A DNA stretch of 64,000 nucleotides from Streptomyces sp. NBC_00078 (GTDB taxonomy: Bacteria > Actinomycetota > Actinomycetes > Streptomycetales > Streptomycetaceae), in assembly GCF_026343335.1 (NCBI RefSeq), contig NZ_JAPELX010000001.1, forward strand, positions 3,410,001 through 3,474,000, read 5' to 3'. Below are positions 52,009-63,089 of the stretch, in pieces (the first letter of the stretch is position 1; each line of letters begins with the position of its first letter). A model generated the notes under the pieces. The model was not told the origin of the DNA. It did not search any database and saw only the letters and a list, made by a program, of their open reading frames with translations. A program made the translations under genes and the position numbers.

Positions 52009-54366
52009 CTACTTCACTGCGCGGCCCACCTCGACCTTGATCGTCGAGCCGTCCTTGGCCTCCCGGACGATCTTGATCTTGGTGTTGGTGTCAGTGACGC
52101 GGACGCCTGCCAGCGGGTCCGACTCGTCGTAGTAGGTGCTCGTGTGGTCGTTGAAGACCGGCACACCCTTCGACGACCTGATCCTGGTCGCGACGTCCGC
52201 GTTGTGCAGCGTGATGCCGTCCGTGCTGTACATGCTGAACGGCGAGTCGTAGGCCTGGACGCGGCCGCGCATCAGCGTGCCGTCGGACCACTTCAGCGCG
52301 GCCGGGTGGGCGTCGATCGGCAGGACCAGGCCGGCACCGGGGTGCTGGCTGGTGTTGTTGTCCTGCTGCGAGGTGTCCCACTTCCAGATCAACAGGCCGT
52401 TCTGGTACGGGTAGTGCTCCACCCAGTCCGGACGGGTCGTCGAGAAGCCGAAGTTGTACGGGCCGACCTTGAGGGTCTTGTCGTACGACACGTACTGGCG
52501 GTTCTCGGCGATGTAGTACTGCTTGTAGTCCTTGGTGAAGGACGCGCCGATGCGGGAGAAGCCGGTGGCGGTCCACGCGGCGTCGGCGGCCTCGGCGTTG
52601 TCGGAGAAGAGCGCCGTGCCGTCCGCGGTCACCGTGATCTCGTCGGCCGCGAAGCCCTTCTGGGCCACACCGCTGTCGGTCTGGTAGCGGAAGCGCAGGC
52701 CGATCTTCTTGCCCGCGTAGGCGTCGAGCGAGTACGACAGCTTCTTGTAGCCGTCGGCCGTGCCCGTCAGCGCGGGCTTGTCGCTGCCGTCGCGCGGGAT
52801 GGCCTGGCCGTCCACCGTGCCGTCGAGCGCGGTCCAGTTGGCGCCGCCGTCGGTCGAGGCCTCGGCGTAGAGGTAGTCGTAGTTCGCCTCGATGTCGTAG
52901 TAGCCGTCGAGGGTCAGCGTCGCCGCCGACTTGCCGGTGAGGTCGACCGAGCGGGTCAGGGTGTTCTTGAGGTCGTTGCCGCTGCCGCTCCACCACTGGG
53001 CCGTGCCCTGCGCCGGGCTGACGATGTCGGTGGTGACCGCCTTGTCGGGCAGCGAAACCACCAGGGCCTGCTTGTTCTTGGTGTTGTAGGCGGAGACGCC
53101 CAGCGTGTGCTTCGACTTCGTCGCGGCCTTCGCCGTGCCGTAGTTCAGCCAGCCCAGCTGGAGCTTGTCCCAGGCGCTGAAGCTGCCGGGCAGATCGCCG
53201 ATGGCGTCCTTGCCCCGGCCGAGCCACGAGCCGGAGGACATCAGCGTCCAGAAACCGGTGGAGTTGTCGCCGGCGCCGGTGGTGTCGTAGTGGTCCGGCA
53301 GGCCCAGGTCGTGGCCGTACTCGTGGGCGAAGACGCCGAGTCCGCCGTTCTCCGGCTGGATGGTGTAGTCGCCGACCCAGATGCCGGAGTCGCCGATCTG
53401 CGCGCCGCCCAGCTTGTTGCCCGTCGGGCCGGTGGCACCCGCGTCGCTGCCGAACGCGTACCAGCGGTGCGCCCAGATAGCGTCGGTTCCCTGGACGCCG
53501 CCGCCAGCGGACTCGTCCTCACCGGCGTGCACGATCTGGAAGTGGTCGATGTAGCCGTCGGGCTCGTTGAAGTTGCCGTCGCCGTCGTAGTCGTAGCGGT
53601 CCCACTGGTCGAACTTCGCCAGGTCCTTCTTGATGTCGGCGTCGGACCTGCCGGCCGCCTTCTGCCCGGCGGCCCAGGCGGTGACGCCGTCGCTGACGAC
53701 GTTCCACACGCTCGGGCAGTTGGTGGAGCCGCAGGCGTTGTTGCCGTAACGGGCCTCGTTGTAGGGGACCTTGACCCAGTCGGCGACCTCGCCGTCCACC
53801 GAGTAGCGGCCCGAGGACTGCTTCTCGTAGAACTTCTTCATCGACTCGGTGTTCTTGCCGGTGCCGAAGTAGAGGTCCTGGAAGTGCTTCTGGTTGTAGT
53901 CCGCCTGCCAGGCCGTCGAGTTGTCCTTCTTGCGGTCGGGCTTGGCTATCTGGTTGTGCGCGGGGCCCGCCGTGCCGCCGTAGGCGGGGTCCGTCTTGTC
54001 GCCGAACTCGACCAGGATCGTGAAGATCTTGTCGGTCTTCTCCCGGCCCAGCTCCACGTACTTGGTGTCGCCCTTTTTGCTCTTGAGCTGGACGACCTGC
54101 GAACCGTGACGGTCCTCGACCTGGGCCTTGCCGGATATGACCTGGTTCAGGGCCTCCTGGCGCTGGGCCTCCTGGGTCCTGGAGAGCGGACCGTCGAGGT
54201 CGTGCTTCTGCGTGCTCTCGATCGCCGCCGGGTCATGGCGGTCGATGGTGGCGGACTTGGCCGGGTCTGCGGCCTGAGCCACGGCGAACGTCGAGAACGT
54301 GGCGGTGGCCGCCGCGAGCGCGACACCGACCGCGGTTGCTCTGAACGTCCAGGGTCTAAAGGTCAC
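52009..54366 (-). CDS. Immune inhibitor A-type secreted metalloprotease (M6)
   Basis: This 785-residue protein has a Sec signal peptide (TFRATAVGVALAAATATFST, cleavage near AQA). It is followed by an inhibitory propeptide-like segment and the M6 catalytic domain with HEYGHDLGLPD (His348, Glu349, His352, third ligand Asp358) and the met-turn region GFWTLMSSG. The C-terminal half holds MAM/VEG-type beta domains (SVDLTGKSAATLTLDGYYD, YLYAEASTDGG). Full length. The enzyme degrades extracellular proteins; in Bacillus the relative cleaves insect antibacterial peptides. Upstream is a long promoter region with a dyad. Confidence 0.94.
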   Translation of the reverse strand: MTFRPWTFRATAVGVALAAATATFSTFAVAQAADPAKSATIDRHDPAAIESTQKHDLDGPLSRTQEAQRQEALNQVISGKAQVEDRHGSQVVQLKSKKGDTKYVELGREKTDKIFTILVEFGDKTDPAYGGTAGPAHNQIAKPDRKKDNSTAWQADYNQKHFQDLYFGTGKNTESMKKFYEKQSSGRYSVDGEVADWVKVPYNEARYGNNACGSTNCPSVWNVVSDGVTAWAAGQKAAGRSDADIKKDLAKFDQWDRYDYDGDGNFNEPDGYIDHFQIVHAGEDESAGGGVQGTDAIWAHRWYAFGSDAGATGPTGNKLGGAQIGDSGIWVGDYTIQPENGGLGVFAHEYGHDLGLPDHYDTTGAGDNSTGFWTLMSSGSWLGRGKDAIGDLPGSFSAWDKLQLGWLNYGTAKAATKSKHTLGVSAYNTKNKQALVVSLPDKAVTTDIVSPAQGTAQWWSGSGNDLKNTLTRSVDLTGKSAATLTLDGYYDIEANYDYLYAEASTDGGANWTALDGTVDGQAIPRDGSDKPALTGTADGYKKLSYSLDAYAGKKIGLRFRYQTDSGVAQKGFAADEITVTADGTALFSDNAEAADAAWTATGFSRIGASFTKDYKQYYIAENRQYVSYDKTLKVGPYNFGFSTTRPDWVEHYPYQNGLLIWKWDTSQQDNNTSQHPGAGLVLPIDAHPAALKWSDGTLMRGRVQAYDSPFSMYSTDGITLHNADVATRIRSSKGVPVFNDHTSTYYDESDPLAGVRVTDTNTKIKIVREAKDGSTIKVEVGRAVK

Positions 54367-54701
54367 TTGAGATCCTCTTGGTCAAGGTGACAAGTCAAGT
54401 GACGTAATTTGACTAGAGGACGGTAAGAAAAAACAGACCTTGACTTGTGCAGAACAAGTGCACTATGCGGATGCGAGATCCGGTTTGCGGACACCCCCCA
54501 CGGGCGCGTTCACGCGTCCACGTGCTGGACGCCATGACTCCGTGCGCCCCCTGTGCACCGGCACTGTTGGTTAGGTCACGCTTACTGTTCGTTCCAGTCG
54601 GGCATGCACGCGATTAGAGTCGATTGGCGGACTGCCCCGGTATCGGCGGAAAGCCAGGCCGACGCCCCCAGTGGACCCCCACTTCCGAGGACACGATTGC
54701 C
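54367..54701. promoter_or_regulatory. 335-bp divergent promoter region of the M6 protease
   Basis: The AT-richer gap has an ACTTGT-GCAGA-ACAAGT dyad (54443-54459) and a series of TTGAC elements on the minus strand (for example near 54400 and 54380). The dyad may bind a regulator of the secreted protease. I see no gene. Confidence 0.4.
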
Positions 54702-54977
54702 ATGCCTCGTCCGACGCCCGCCCAGCTCGTCTACGGTTCCTGCACCGTGATCTTCTCGACGCTCGCCATGCTGCTGCTGTCACAGACGACTTCGGGCGTG
54801 GGGATCGCGGTCATCGCCTTCGCTGCACTCGCCCTCGGACTCCTGGTCGCCATGACGGCCCCGCAGCCCAGGCCCAGGATCGTCGCCGTGCGGCAGCCGG
54901 CGGAACAGGAAACGCCCGTACCGGCCGCGGTCGCCGCGGTGGCGTCCGAGCCGGTGCATGAGCGGGCGGCTTCCTGA
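54702..54977 (+). CDS. Small membrane protein, unknown
   Basis: The protein has 91 residues from ATG 54702 (GAGGAC upstream). Two membrane helices (VYGSCTVIFSTLAMLLLS and GIAVIAFAALALGLLVAMT) are followed by a Pro/Val/Ala-rich cytoplasmic or extracellular tail. Conserved in Streptomyces near the M6 protease; no function is known. A longer frame from 54624 has no helix and no homology. Confidence 0.72.
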   Translation: MPRPTPAQLVYGSCTVIFSTLAMLLLSQTTSGVGIAVIAFAALALGLLVAMTAPQPRPRIVAVRQPAEQETPVPAAVAAVASEPVHERAAS

Positions 54978-55012
54978 GCCGCCTCGTTCGTGGGTGCTGA
55001 CGCCCGCTCGCC

Positions 55013-55660
55013 TCAACGCGTGCTGACGACCACCGTCTTGGCGGCCTTGTCGTGCAGGCCCTGCTTGTAGGGCCGGTCGAAGTAGCTCCAGCCGCCCGAG
55101 ATCGCGGTCCAGATGCACGCGCAGCAGAACGCGAACGGGATCCACAGCACCGCCGCGCGGGCCAGGTTGGTCTGCACGGAGGGGGTGGAGCCGTTGTCGA
55201 GGTTGGCCACCCGCATGTTCAGCCACTTCTTGCCGAGCGTCTGTCCCGACTTGCTGATCATGACGGTGTCGTAGCCGATGTAGAGCACGGCGGCGACGAG
55301 GGACTGCGCGAACGACTTCCCGTACTCGATGTGGTTGCCGTTCACGCTGTACTCGTGCACATCGAGCGGCCAGGTGATCAGCCAGACGACGATGCCCACG
55401 AGGATCATGTCGATGATCCGGGCCAGCGTGCGCCGGCCGCTCGCCGCGAGCGGAGGCATGCCGGCGAGCGGGTCGGTGGGGTACGAACCGCCGCCGTAGG
55501 GGTCACTGCCGCCGTGGGGAGCGCCGCCGTAGGGCGGCGGCTGCTGACCGCCTTCGGGCGCGTCGTACGGGGAGCCCGACCCCTGGCCAGGCGGGGGCTG
55601 CTTCCTGAACGGGTCGTCTTCCGGCGGTTGGCCGGAAGCGGGGGGCGGATCGGTGCTCAT
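55013..55660 (-). CDS. RDD family membrane protein
   Basis: The 215-residue protein has a Pro/Gly/Gln-rich cytosolic N-terminus (about 70 residues) and then an RDD domain. Its pattern is seen in SGRRTLARIIDMILVGIVVW (R and D residues), DTVMISKSGQTLGKKWLNMR and FDRPYKQGLHDKAAKTVVV. RDD proteins are small inner-membrane proteins, some shown to transport Na+ or other ions; role here unknown. It is followed on the same strand by nothing; a second RDD gene lies 89 bp upstream on the same strand. Confidence 0.9.
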   Translation of the reverse strand: MSTDPPPASGQPPEDDPFRKQPPPGQGSGSPYDAPEGGQQPPPYGGAPHGGSDPYGGGSYPTDPLAGMPPLAASGRRTLARIIDMILVGIVVWLITWPLDVHEYSVNGNHIEYGKSFAQSLVAAVLYIGYDTVMISKSGQTLGKKWLNMRVANLDNGSTPSVQTNLARAAVLWIPFAFCCACIWTAISGGWSYFDRPYKQGLHDKAAKTVVVSTR

Positions 55661-55749
55661 GGCATGAGTGGACCGCGTTCCCCCCGGCTCCGCATCCGGC
55701 GGACGGCCGTCCGGAGTACCGAATCAGCCGGTGCGTACGACGTATGCGG

Positions 55750-57303
55750 TCAGCCCGCTACGAACGTACCCGCGGCCTTGTCGTGCCAGCACTGGTGCCA
55801 CGGGCGGTCGAACAGGCACCACGCGACCCCCACGACACCGACGACGAGCAGACCGGGCACGCTGTACACGAGCCAGCGGCGCAGCGCTCCGCCGAAGGAC
55901 GGGGGCTCGTGTGCGTGAATGTCCCGCACCTCCAGACCCAGCAGTTTCTTGCCCAGGGTGCGGCCCCACCTGGCGGTGGGCAGCACCTCGTAGAGGACGC
56001 CGAAGACGAGCAGTACGGCCAGGATGACGCCCAGGTACACCGCCGTCGTGCCGTCCAGCAGCCAGACGGTCACGGTCTCGCCGGAGAGCTTGGCCGCGTC
56101 GATCTTCTCGTTGACGTGGTCGAGCGCCTTGGTGCCCAGCGGTACGGCGGCCACCGCGGTCACGCCCGCGAGGACGACCGTGTCCAGCAGCCGGGCGACC
56201 AGCCTTCTGCCGAGGCCCGCGGGGCGCGCCTCGGACTGGCGCCGGGCGGCCGCCTGGAAGACGTCCTCGACGGGCGGCTTCCAGGGGACGACGGGCTGGT
56301 CCTCGTCGGCGCCCGCGAGCCGGTGCACCTGCTGCGCCCACGAGGGCTGACCACCGCCGGCGCCGCTGGCCATGGGGGCGGAGACGGGCGGCTGCCCGCC
56401 GGGAGACTGGGCTACAGGGCCCTGGCCTACGGGGCTCTGGGCTACGGGGCTCTGGGCTACGGGGTTCTGGCCGGCCGCGGCGGGCCGGGCGCCGCCGGTC
56501 TGCGGAGGGACCGTCCCAGAGGCCTGCTGAGGGCCCGAGAGCGGGGTCGGCGCCGGAGCGGCGGCGGGGGGCGACGCCTGCGTCGCGGCGGCGCGGTCGG
56601 CGGCCGCCTTGCCCGCGCCGAAGCCGGGCCTGTCCGTGTCCCCCGTGTGCGCCCCGCCCTGCCCTCCCGTGCGCGGGGAGAGCGCGCGGAACGTCATCGT
56701 CCCCTCGTCGCCCACGGGACCACCGGGACCGGGGATGCCGGGAGTGCCCGTGCCTGCGGAGCCTCCTGCACCCGCCGCGCCCGCTCCCCCGGGGTTCGTC
56801 GGCCTGCGGAACACGAAGGTGCCGCCGGAGACCACGTCGTCCGCGCCCGTGTGGGCGGGCGGGATCGTCGCCGTGCCGTCCGCGCGGGACGCCTGGCCGG
56901 CCGGCTGGGACGGCGGGTCGGCGGGGAGGCGCGGGTCCGCGGCCGGCGGGGAGCCCCAGGACACGCGGCGGTCCTGGTCGCCGCCGAAGCCGGACTGCCG
57001 GGAGCGGTCGGCGCTCCAGGCGGACGCGGGTTCGGGGCGGCTGCCGTGCTGGGCGTCGGACGGAGACGGCCGGGGCTGGGGGTCCTCGTCGAAGAAGTGG
57101 GGACCCGTCTCCTCGACCGGAGCCGGGCCGGAACCGGAACCGGACGGCGGGGCGAGCGGCACACCGTCCGCCGGCGCCGGGCGGCTGGTGCCCGGGACCC
57201 AGGACGCGCCGTTCCAGTACCGGACATATCCAGGAATGGACGGGTCCGGGTAATACCCTTCGCGTGGCCTGTCGTCACCGGGGGCCGGGGTTGGGGCGCT
57301 CAT
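55750..57303 (-). CDS. RDD family protein with DUF2510 and long linker
   Basis: The 517-residue protein starts with a DUF2510 module (GYYPDPSIPGYVRYWNGASW). It is followed by about 310 residues of Pro/Gly/Ala/Gln-rich low complexity including five-residue repeats (PVAQS-type, 56410-56469), then a C-terminal RDD domain (GLGRRLVARLLDTVVLAGVT, GRTLGKKLLGLEVRDIH, FDRPWHQCWHDKAAGTFV). It is the paralogue of the downstream RDD gene with an added DUF2510; probably both are membrane proteins. The function is unknown; the long linker suggests interaction with wall or cytoskeletal components, as inference. Confidence 0.9.
   Translation of the reverse strand: MSAPTPAPGDDRPREGYYPDPSIPGYVRYWNGASWVPGTSRPAPADGVPLAPPSGSGSGPAPVEETGPHFFDEDPQPRPSPSDAQHGSRPEPASAWSADRSRQSGFGGDQDRRVSWGSPPAADPRLPADPPSQPAGQASRADGTATIPPAHTGADDVVSGGTFVFRRPTNPGGAGAAGAGGSAGTGTPGIPGPGGPVGDEGTMTFRALSPRTGGQGGAHTGDTDRPGFGAGKAAADRAAATQASPPAAAPAPTPLSGPQQASGTVPPQTGGARPAAAGQNPVAQSPVAQSPVGQGPVAQSPGGQPPVSAPMASGAGGGQPSWAQQVHRLAGADEDQPVVPWKPPVEDVFQAAARRQSEARPAGLGRRLVARLLDTVVLAGVTAVAAVPLGTKALDHVNEKIDAAKLSGETVTVWLLDGTTAVYLGVILAVLLVFGVLYEVLPTARWGRTLGKKLLGLEVRDIHAHEPPSFGGALRRWLVYSVPGLLVVGVVGVAWCLFDRPWHQCWHDKAAGTFVAG
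56410..56469. repeat. Four 15-bp tandem repeats inside the RDD/DUF2510 gene
   Basis: Four in-frame copies of a 15-bp unit close to GGCTACGGGGCTCTG encode (S/G/N)PV(A/G)Q pentapeptides on the minus strand. It is probably variable in copy number. Confidence 0.65.
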
Positions 57304-57546
57304 GTCCGTCGTCCCGTATCTGCTCGGGGGTCAATAGAGGGGTCTCCACATCTATCAGACCGGCGCAACCCCCACCGCCAGTCCCTTACTACCCACCCCT
57401 TTCCGGGCAACCTCGCGCACCGGCTTCACACCTTCGGAAAAAAAGTTCTCCCAACCCGCGTAATGGTCGGGCACCCCCCGCTCTCTCCACTCGTACGGAC
57501 CCGCCGCAGGGCCCCGTACACCTGCCCGAGAGAGGAACCGCACGCC

Positions 57547-57960
57547 ATGCACTACACCGTGGTGGAACGAGAACTGGAACTCAGGCTGATCCTGTCGCCG
57601 GAACGCAGCGTCCCGGTCCCGGCCCGGCTGAGCTACCGCACCGACGACCCGTACGCCGTCCACGTCACCTTCCACACCAACTCCGAGAACCCCGTGTACT
57701 GGACGTTCTCCCGCGATCTGCTGGTGGAGGGGGTGTTCCGGCCGTGCGGGACCGGGGACGTACGGGTGTGGCCGAGCAAGTCGGAGGGGCGCAGCGTCGT
57801 CCTGATGGCGCTGAGTTCACCCGACGGTGACGCCCTGCTGGAAGCACCGGCCGCCCAGGTGTCCGCCTGGCTGGAGCGGACGCTGCGGGTGGTGCCCCCG
57901 GGGACTGAGGGCGAGCAGCTGGGGATCGACGACGCGCTCGACCAGCTTCTCGCCCAGTGA
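57547..57960 (+). CDS. ssgG: SsgA-family sporulation protein, SsgG-like
   Basis: This 137-residue SALP protein has the typical parts: LELRLILSPERSVPVPARLS at 11-30, YAVHVTFHTNSENPVYWTFS, RDLLVEG and GDVRVWPSKSEG. SsgA-like proteins are specific to morphologically complex actinobacteria and position septa and wall remodelling during sporulation; SsgG (SCO2924 in S. coelicolor, as I recall) affects septum placement. The neighbourhood (FAD oxidase, TPR protein, hpd) is the same as for ssgG. The C-terminus LGIDDALDQLLAQ is typical of this group. Confidence 0.9.
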   Translation: MHYTVVERELELRLILSPERSVPVPARLSYRTDDPYAVHVTFHTNSENPVYWTFSRDLLVEGVFRPCGTGDVRVWPSKSEGRSVVLMALSSPDGDALLEAPAAQVSAWLERTLRVVPPGTEGEQLGIDDALDQLLAQ

Positions 57961-57976
57961 CCTCAGCGGGGCCGGA

Positions 57977-59347
57977 TCAGAACAGCTTGCCCGGATTCAG
58001 GATGCCCAGCGGGTCGAAGACCTGTTTGACGGCCCGCTGCATCTCCATCCCCACCGGGCCGATCTCGCGCGCCAGCCACTCCTTCTTGAGGACCCCGACT
58101 CCGTGTTCGCCGGTGATCGTGCCGCCGAGCTCCAGGCCGAGGGCCATGATCTCGTCGAAGGACTCGCGGGCGCGCCGGGACTCGTCGGGGTCGGCGGCGT
58201 CGAAGCAGACCGTGGGATGGGTGTTTCCGTCGCCGGCGTGTGCGACGACCCCGATGGTGAGCTGGTACTTCTCGGCGATCCGCTCGGTGCCTTCGAGCAT
58301 CTCGCCGAGCCTGGAGCGGGGTACGCACACGTCGTCGATCATCGTGGTGCCGCTGACGGATTCGAGTGCGGTGAGGGACAACCGCCGCGCCTGGAGCAGG
58401 AGTTCGGACTCGGCGAAGTCGTCGGCGGGGACCACCTGGGTGGCGCCCGCCGCCTCGCACAGCGCGCCGACGGCGGCGAGGTCGGAGGCGGGGTCCGGGG
58501 TGTCGAAGGCCGCCAGGAGCAGGGCCTGAGTGGTCTCCGGGAGTCCCATGTGCGCCAGGTCGTTGACCGCCCTCACCGTCGTGCGGTCCATCAGCTCAAG
58601 GAGCGAGGGCACGTGGCCGCCCGCCATGATCCGGCACACCGCGTCGCAGGCGGCGGCGCCGGACGCGAACTCGGCCGCCAGCACGAGCTGTTGCGGCGGC
58701 TGCGGCCTCAGGGCCAGGATCGCCCGTACGACGATGCCGAGCGAGCCCTCGGAGCCGACGAACAGGCGCGTGAGGTCGTACCCGGCGACGCCCTTGGCCG
58801 TACGGCGGCCGGTGGACATGAGCCGGCCGTCGGCCAGCACCACCTCCAGTCCGAGCACGTACTCGGCGGTGACCCCGTACTTCACGCAGCACAGGCCGCC
58901 AGAGGCCGTCCCGATGTTGCCGCCGATCGTGCACATCTCCCAGCTGGAGGGGTCCGGCGGGTAGTACAGGCCGTGCTCGCCGACCGCGCGGGAGAGGGTC
59001 GCGTTGATGACGCCGGGTTCGACCACGGCGATGCGGTCGACGGGGTTGATCTCAAGGATCCGGTCCATCTTCGTCAGGGACAGCGCGACGCAGCCCTCGG
59101 ACGTGTTGGCGCCGCCGGACAGGCCGGTGCGGGCGCCCTGCGGGACGACCGGGACGCGCAGCTCGGTGGCGATGCGCATGACGTGCTGGACTTCCTCGAC
59201 CGTACGCGGCAGCACGACCACCGCCGGGGCACCGGCCGGGCAGAAGCTCGCCATGTCGTTGGTGTACGAGGCCGTGACATCCGGGTCGGTCAGGACGGCC
59301 TCGGCGGGCAGACCGCCCAGCAGACGGTCGACGAGGTTGCTGGTCAC
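57977..59347 (-). CDS. FAD-linked oxidase, glycolate oxidase GlcD/D-lactate dehydrogenase type
   Basis: It has 456 residues from GTG 59347, which has AGGAGG 8 nt upstream (ATG 59392 would add 15). The N-terminal FAD_binding_4 domain has VVVLPRTVEEVQHVMRIA, PQGARTGLSGGAN and MCTIGGNIGTASGG. The C-terminal FAD-oxidase domain has GDGNTHPTV (His region), GTITGEHGVGVLKKEWL and FDPLGILNPGKLF. It oxidises D-2-hydroxy acids such as glycolate or D-lactate. No GlcE/GlcF subunits lie nearby, so the single-subunit D-lactate/2-hydroxyglutarate dehydrogenase role is possible. Convergent with ssgG. Confidence 0.92.
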   Translation of the reverse strand: MTSNLVDRLLGGLPAEAVLTDPDVTASYTNDMASFCPAGAPAVVVLPRTVEEVQHVMRIATELRVPVVPQGARTGLSGGANTSEGCVALSLTKMDRILEINPVDRIAVVEPGVINATLSRAVGEHGLYYPPDPSSWEMCTIGGNIGTASGGLCCVKYGVTAEYVLGLEVVLADGRLMSTGRRTAKGVAGYDLTRLFVGSEGSLGIVVRAILALRPQPPQQLVLAAEFASGAAACDAVCRIMAGGHVPSLLELMDRTTVRAVNDLAHMGLPETTQALLLAAFDTPDPASDLAAVGALCEAAGATQVVPADDFAESELLLQARRLSLTALESVSGTTMIDDVCVPRSRLGEMLEGTERIAEKYQLTIGVVAHAGDGNTHPTVCFDAADPDESRRARESFDEIMALGLELGGTITGEHGVGVLKKEWLAREIGPVGMEMQRAVKQVFDPLGILNPGKLF

Positions 59348-59475
59348 TGCGGTGTCCTCCTCGCGACGCGCTTCGATACGGCTCATGATCACAGCGTCGC
59401 ACCCGGGGCCATCGGTGTGAACCCCGTCTACGGCGCTGGACGTATGCCGGGATGTGCTCGTCGTATTGACGCACA

Positions 59476-61002
59476 GTGATCGCCATGGAGAAGCAAGCGG
59501 AGGCCGGCGGGCGGGCGCGCGGGGGCACGGGGGCAGGCCTCGGCGGACGGCGGGTACTGGTCGCCGCCGTCGCGGGGTGTGCCGTGCTCGGCGGGGCGGT
59601 GGCGCTGTGGCCCTGGGAGCGGACCGCGCCGCGGCCGGCGGCGGTACCGGCGCCGGGAGCGCAGGCGCTGACGGCGGTCACCTCGGGGGTGCCGGCCTCG
59701 CTGCCCGACCTCGCGGTGCTGATCGACGAACGCGAGGCCCGGCTGCGGACCCATCCCAAGGACTCGCTGACGTGGGCGGTGCTCGGCGCGGCCTACGTCG
59801 AGCAGGGGCGGCGTACGGCCGACGCGACGAACTATCCGCGGGCCGACAAAGCGCTGCGTACGTCCATGACGGTGCGGCCGAAGGGGAACACCGCGGCGCT
59901 GGACGGCATGGCGGCGCTGGCGAACGCCCGCCGGGACTTCCGGGCCGCGCGGACCTGGGGCGAGGCGGCGCTGAAGCTCGAACCGAAGCGGTGGACGACG
60001 TATCCGCTGCTGATCGACGCCTACACCGGGCTCGGCGACTACAAGGCGACCAAGCGGACCCTGGACCGGCTGCTGACGTTGCGCTCCGGGGCGGCCGTGC
60101 GGGCGCGGGCCGCCGGTGTCTACCGCGACCGGGGCTGGCGCGAGGACGCGGCGGCCGCCCTGACCGACGCGGCGGCGGGCGCCGGCGGGCCCGCCGAGCA
60201 GGCGGCGTATCTGGAGCGGGCCGGGCAGCTGGCCTGGGAGCGCGGGGACCTGGAGGAGGCTCTGCGGCGCTTCCAGGAGGCGGTGCGGCTCGACCCCGAC
60301 CAGCGGGCCGCGCAGGCCGGGCAGGGGCGGACGCTGGCGGCCGAGGGCCGCACGACGGAGGCCCTGAACGCCTACCGGGTGGCACTCGACAAGCAGCCGT
60401 GCCCCCAATATGCCCTGGAACTGGGCGAGTTGTACGAGTCACTGGGGCTGGGGCAGGCCGCCAGGGTGGAGTACGACCTGCTGCGGACCCGGGTGATGGA
60501 CGAGACGGCGGCCGGCGTGGACGACGACCTGGTACTCGGTGCCTTCGAGGCGGACCACGGGGATCCGCAGGCGGCCGTACGCCGGCTGCGCGCCGAGTGG
60601 CAGCGGCAGCCGGGCATCCCGGTGGCCGACGCGCTGGGCTGGGCGCTGCACCGGGCCGGGGACGACAAGGAGGCGCTGAAGTTCGCGACCGCGGCGACGG
60701 ACCAGGCGCACGGGGGCGGCGTCCGCAGTGCCCTGTACTCGTATCACCGGGGCATGATCGAGCAGGAGTCGGGGCTGGCCGGGCCCGCGCGCCGGCATCT
60801 CCAGGAGGCGATGCGCATCAATCCGTACTTCTCGCCGCTCGCGGTGCCGCTCGCGAAGCAGGCGCTCGCGGCGCTGGGTGAGCCGCCGGACGAGCCGGTG
60901 CCCACGGCAGCCCCGGTGCCCTCGGACGACGAGGACAACAAGGCTGCCCAGAAGGCGCGCGGGGTCACACCGCCGCGGTTCCGGTCAGCGCGTTACGGGT
61001 GA
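59476..61002 (+). CDS. TPR protein with N-terminal membrane anchor
   Basis: The 508-residue protein starts at GTG 59476 (ATG 59485 alternative). A short cytosolic start and one membrane helix ([20 protein letters not shown]) are followed by about 400 residues of TPR units ([76 protein letters not shown]). It is extracytoplasmic by topology and likely scaffolds other proteins. The last 37 bp overlap a nitrile hydratase remnant on the other strand. Function unknown. Confidence 0.85.
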   Translation: MIAMEKQAEAGGRARGGTGAGLGGRRVLVAAVAGCAVLGGAVALWPWERTAPRPAAVPAPGAQALTAVTSGVPASLPDLAVLIDEREARLRTHPKDSLTWAVLGAAYVEQGRRTADATNYPRADKALRTSMTVRPKGNTAALDGMAALANARRDFRAARTWGEAALKLEPKRWTTYPLLIDAYTGLGDYKATKRTLDRLLTLRSGAAVRARAAGVYRDRGWREDAAAALTDAAAGAGGPAEQAAYLERAGQLAWERGDLEEALRRFQEAVRLDPDQRAAQAGQGRTLAAEGRTTEALNAYRVALDKQPCPQYALELGELYESLGLGQAARVEYDLLRTRVMDETAAGVDDDLVLGAFEADHGDPQAAVRRLRAEWQRQPGIPVADALGWALHRAGDDKEALKFATAATDQAHGGGVRSALYSYHRGMIEQESGLAGPARRHLQEAMRINPYFSPLAVPLAKQALAALGEPPDEPVPTAAPVPSDDEDNKAAQKARGVTPPRFRSARYG

Positions 61003-61215
61003 CGAGTGCGGCCGGCTGTTCCTCCCCCGGGCCGTCCGTGCCCTCCGGAAGCGGCGCGGCAGCACCATGTACCGCGTCTCCGCGCTGGAGTCCCACACGG
61101 TGATCTCCGTCGTGTCGGGCGGTTCGAGGGCGAACTCGGCCGGCGCGGCCCGGGGTTCGCGGACCATGCGGGAACGGCAGGCCTCGGACTTGTACCAGCC
61201 CCGGGCACGGGCCGC
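60965..61215 (-). pseudogene. Nitrile hydratase alpha subunit, C-terminal remnant
   Basis: The minus strand reads [36 protein letters not shown] and MVLPRRF, then after a frameshift near 61065 [20 protein letters not shown] and GTAAV (stop 60965-60967). This is the C-terminal domain of nitrile hydratase/thiocyanate hydrolase alpha subunits (WYKS-YRSR ... VWDS-AE-RY-VLP). The metal-binding Cys cluster and the rest are absent. A small part overlaps the end of the TPR gene, so the remnant is an ancient insertion or deletion scar. Confidence 0.7.
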
Positions 61216-61233
61216 ACCCGGCTGCTGTCGGCC

Positions 61234-62460
<1,227 letters not shown>

Positions 62461-62508
62461 CTACCGGCCTTTCTGTACAGGATGACCAACCCCACCGAGG
62501 AGGCTGAC

Positions 62509-63003
62509 GTGGCGATCGACCAGTTGGACGGCAGGATCATCGTGCTGCTGGCACGGGAGCCGCGGATCGGGGTGCTGGAGATGTCGCGGCGGCTCGGGGT
62601 GGCCCGCGGGACGGTGCAGGCGCGGCTGGACCGGCTTCAGTCGAATGGCGTCATCCGCGGATTCGGCCCGCAGGTGGACCCGGCCGCCCTCGGATACCCC
62701 GTCACCGCCTTCGCCACCCTCCAGATCCGGCAGGGCCAAGGGCCCGACGTACGGGCGCACTTGGCGACCGTCCCCGAGGTGCTGGAGCTGCACACCACCA
62801 CCGGCAGCGGGGACATGCTGTGCCGGCTGGTGGCCCGCTCCAACGCCGATCTCCAGCGGGTCATCGACCGGGTTGTCGGTTTTGATGGCATTGTCCGGGC
62901 CGCCACCGCGATCGTGATGGAGAACCCCGTTCCGCTGCGGATCATCCCGCTGGTGGAGCAGGCGGCCAGGGCCAGTCCGGAGGATCGGGCCTCAGGAGAG
63001 TGA
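62509..63003 (+). CDS. Lrp/AsnC-family regulator (tyrosine catabolism)
   Basis: The protein has 164 residues from GTG 62509 with GAGGAGG 5 nt upstream (ATG 62482 alternative). The N-terminal AsnC helix-turn-helix (LDGRIIVLLAREPRIGVLEM, SRRLGVARGTVQARLDRL) is followed by the RAM ligand and dimer domain (PVTAFATLQIRQGQG, TTTGSGDMLCRLVARSN). It lies divergent from hpd, so it probably senses tyrosine-related amino acids or keto acids and controls hpd. The following opuB operon is in the same direction but separated by 86 bp. Confidence 0.92.
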   Translation: MAIDQLDGRIIVLLAREPRIGVLEMSRRLGVARGTVQARLDRLQSNGVIRGFGPQVDPAALGYPVTAFATLQIRQGQGPDVRAHLATVPEVLELHTTTGSGDMLCRLVARSNADLQRVIDRVVGFDGIVRAATAIVMENPVPLRIIPLVEQAARASPEDRASGE

Positions 63004-63089
63004 CGGTGCCTCATGAGTGTGGGCGAGCGAAGCCTGATGCGTGCGGCCGCACCGCGCAGTGGGGCGGCCGGCCCCGGGGGTGAGCGCGG

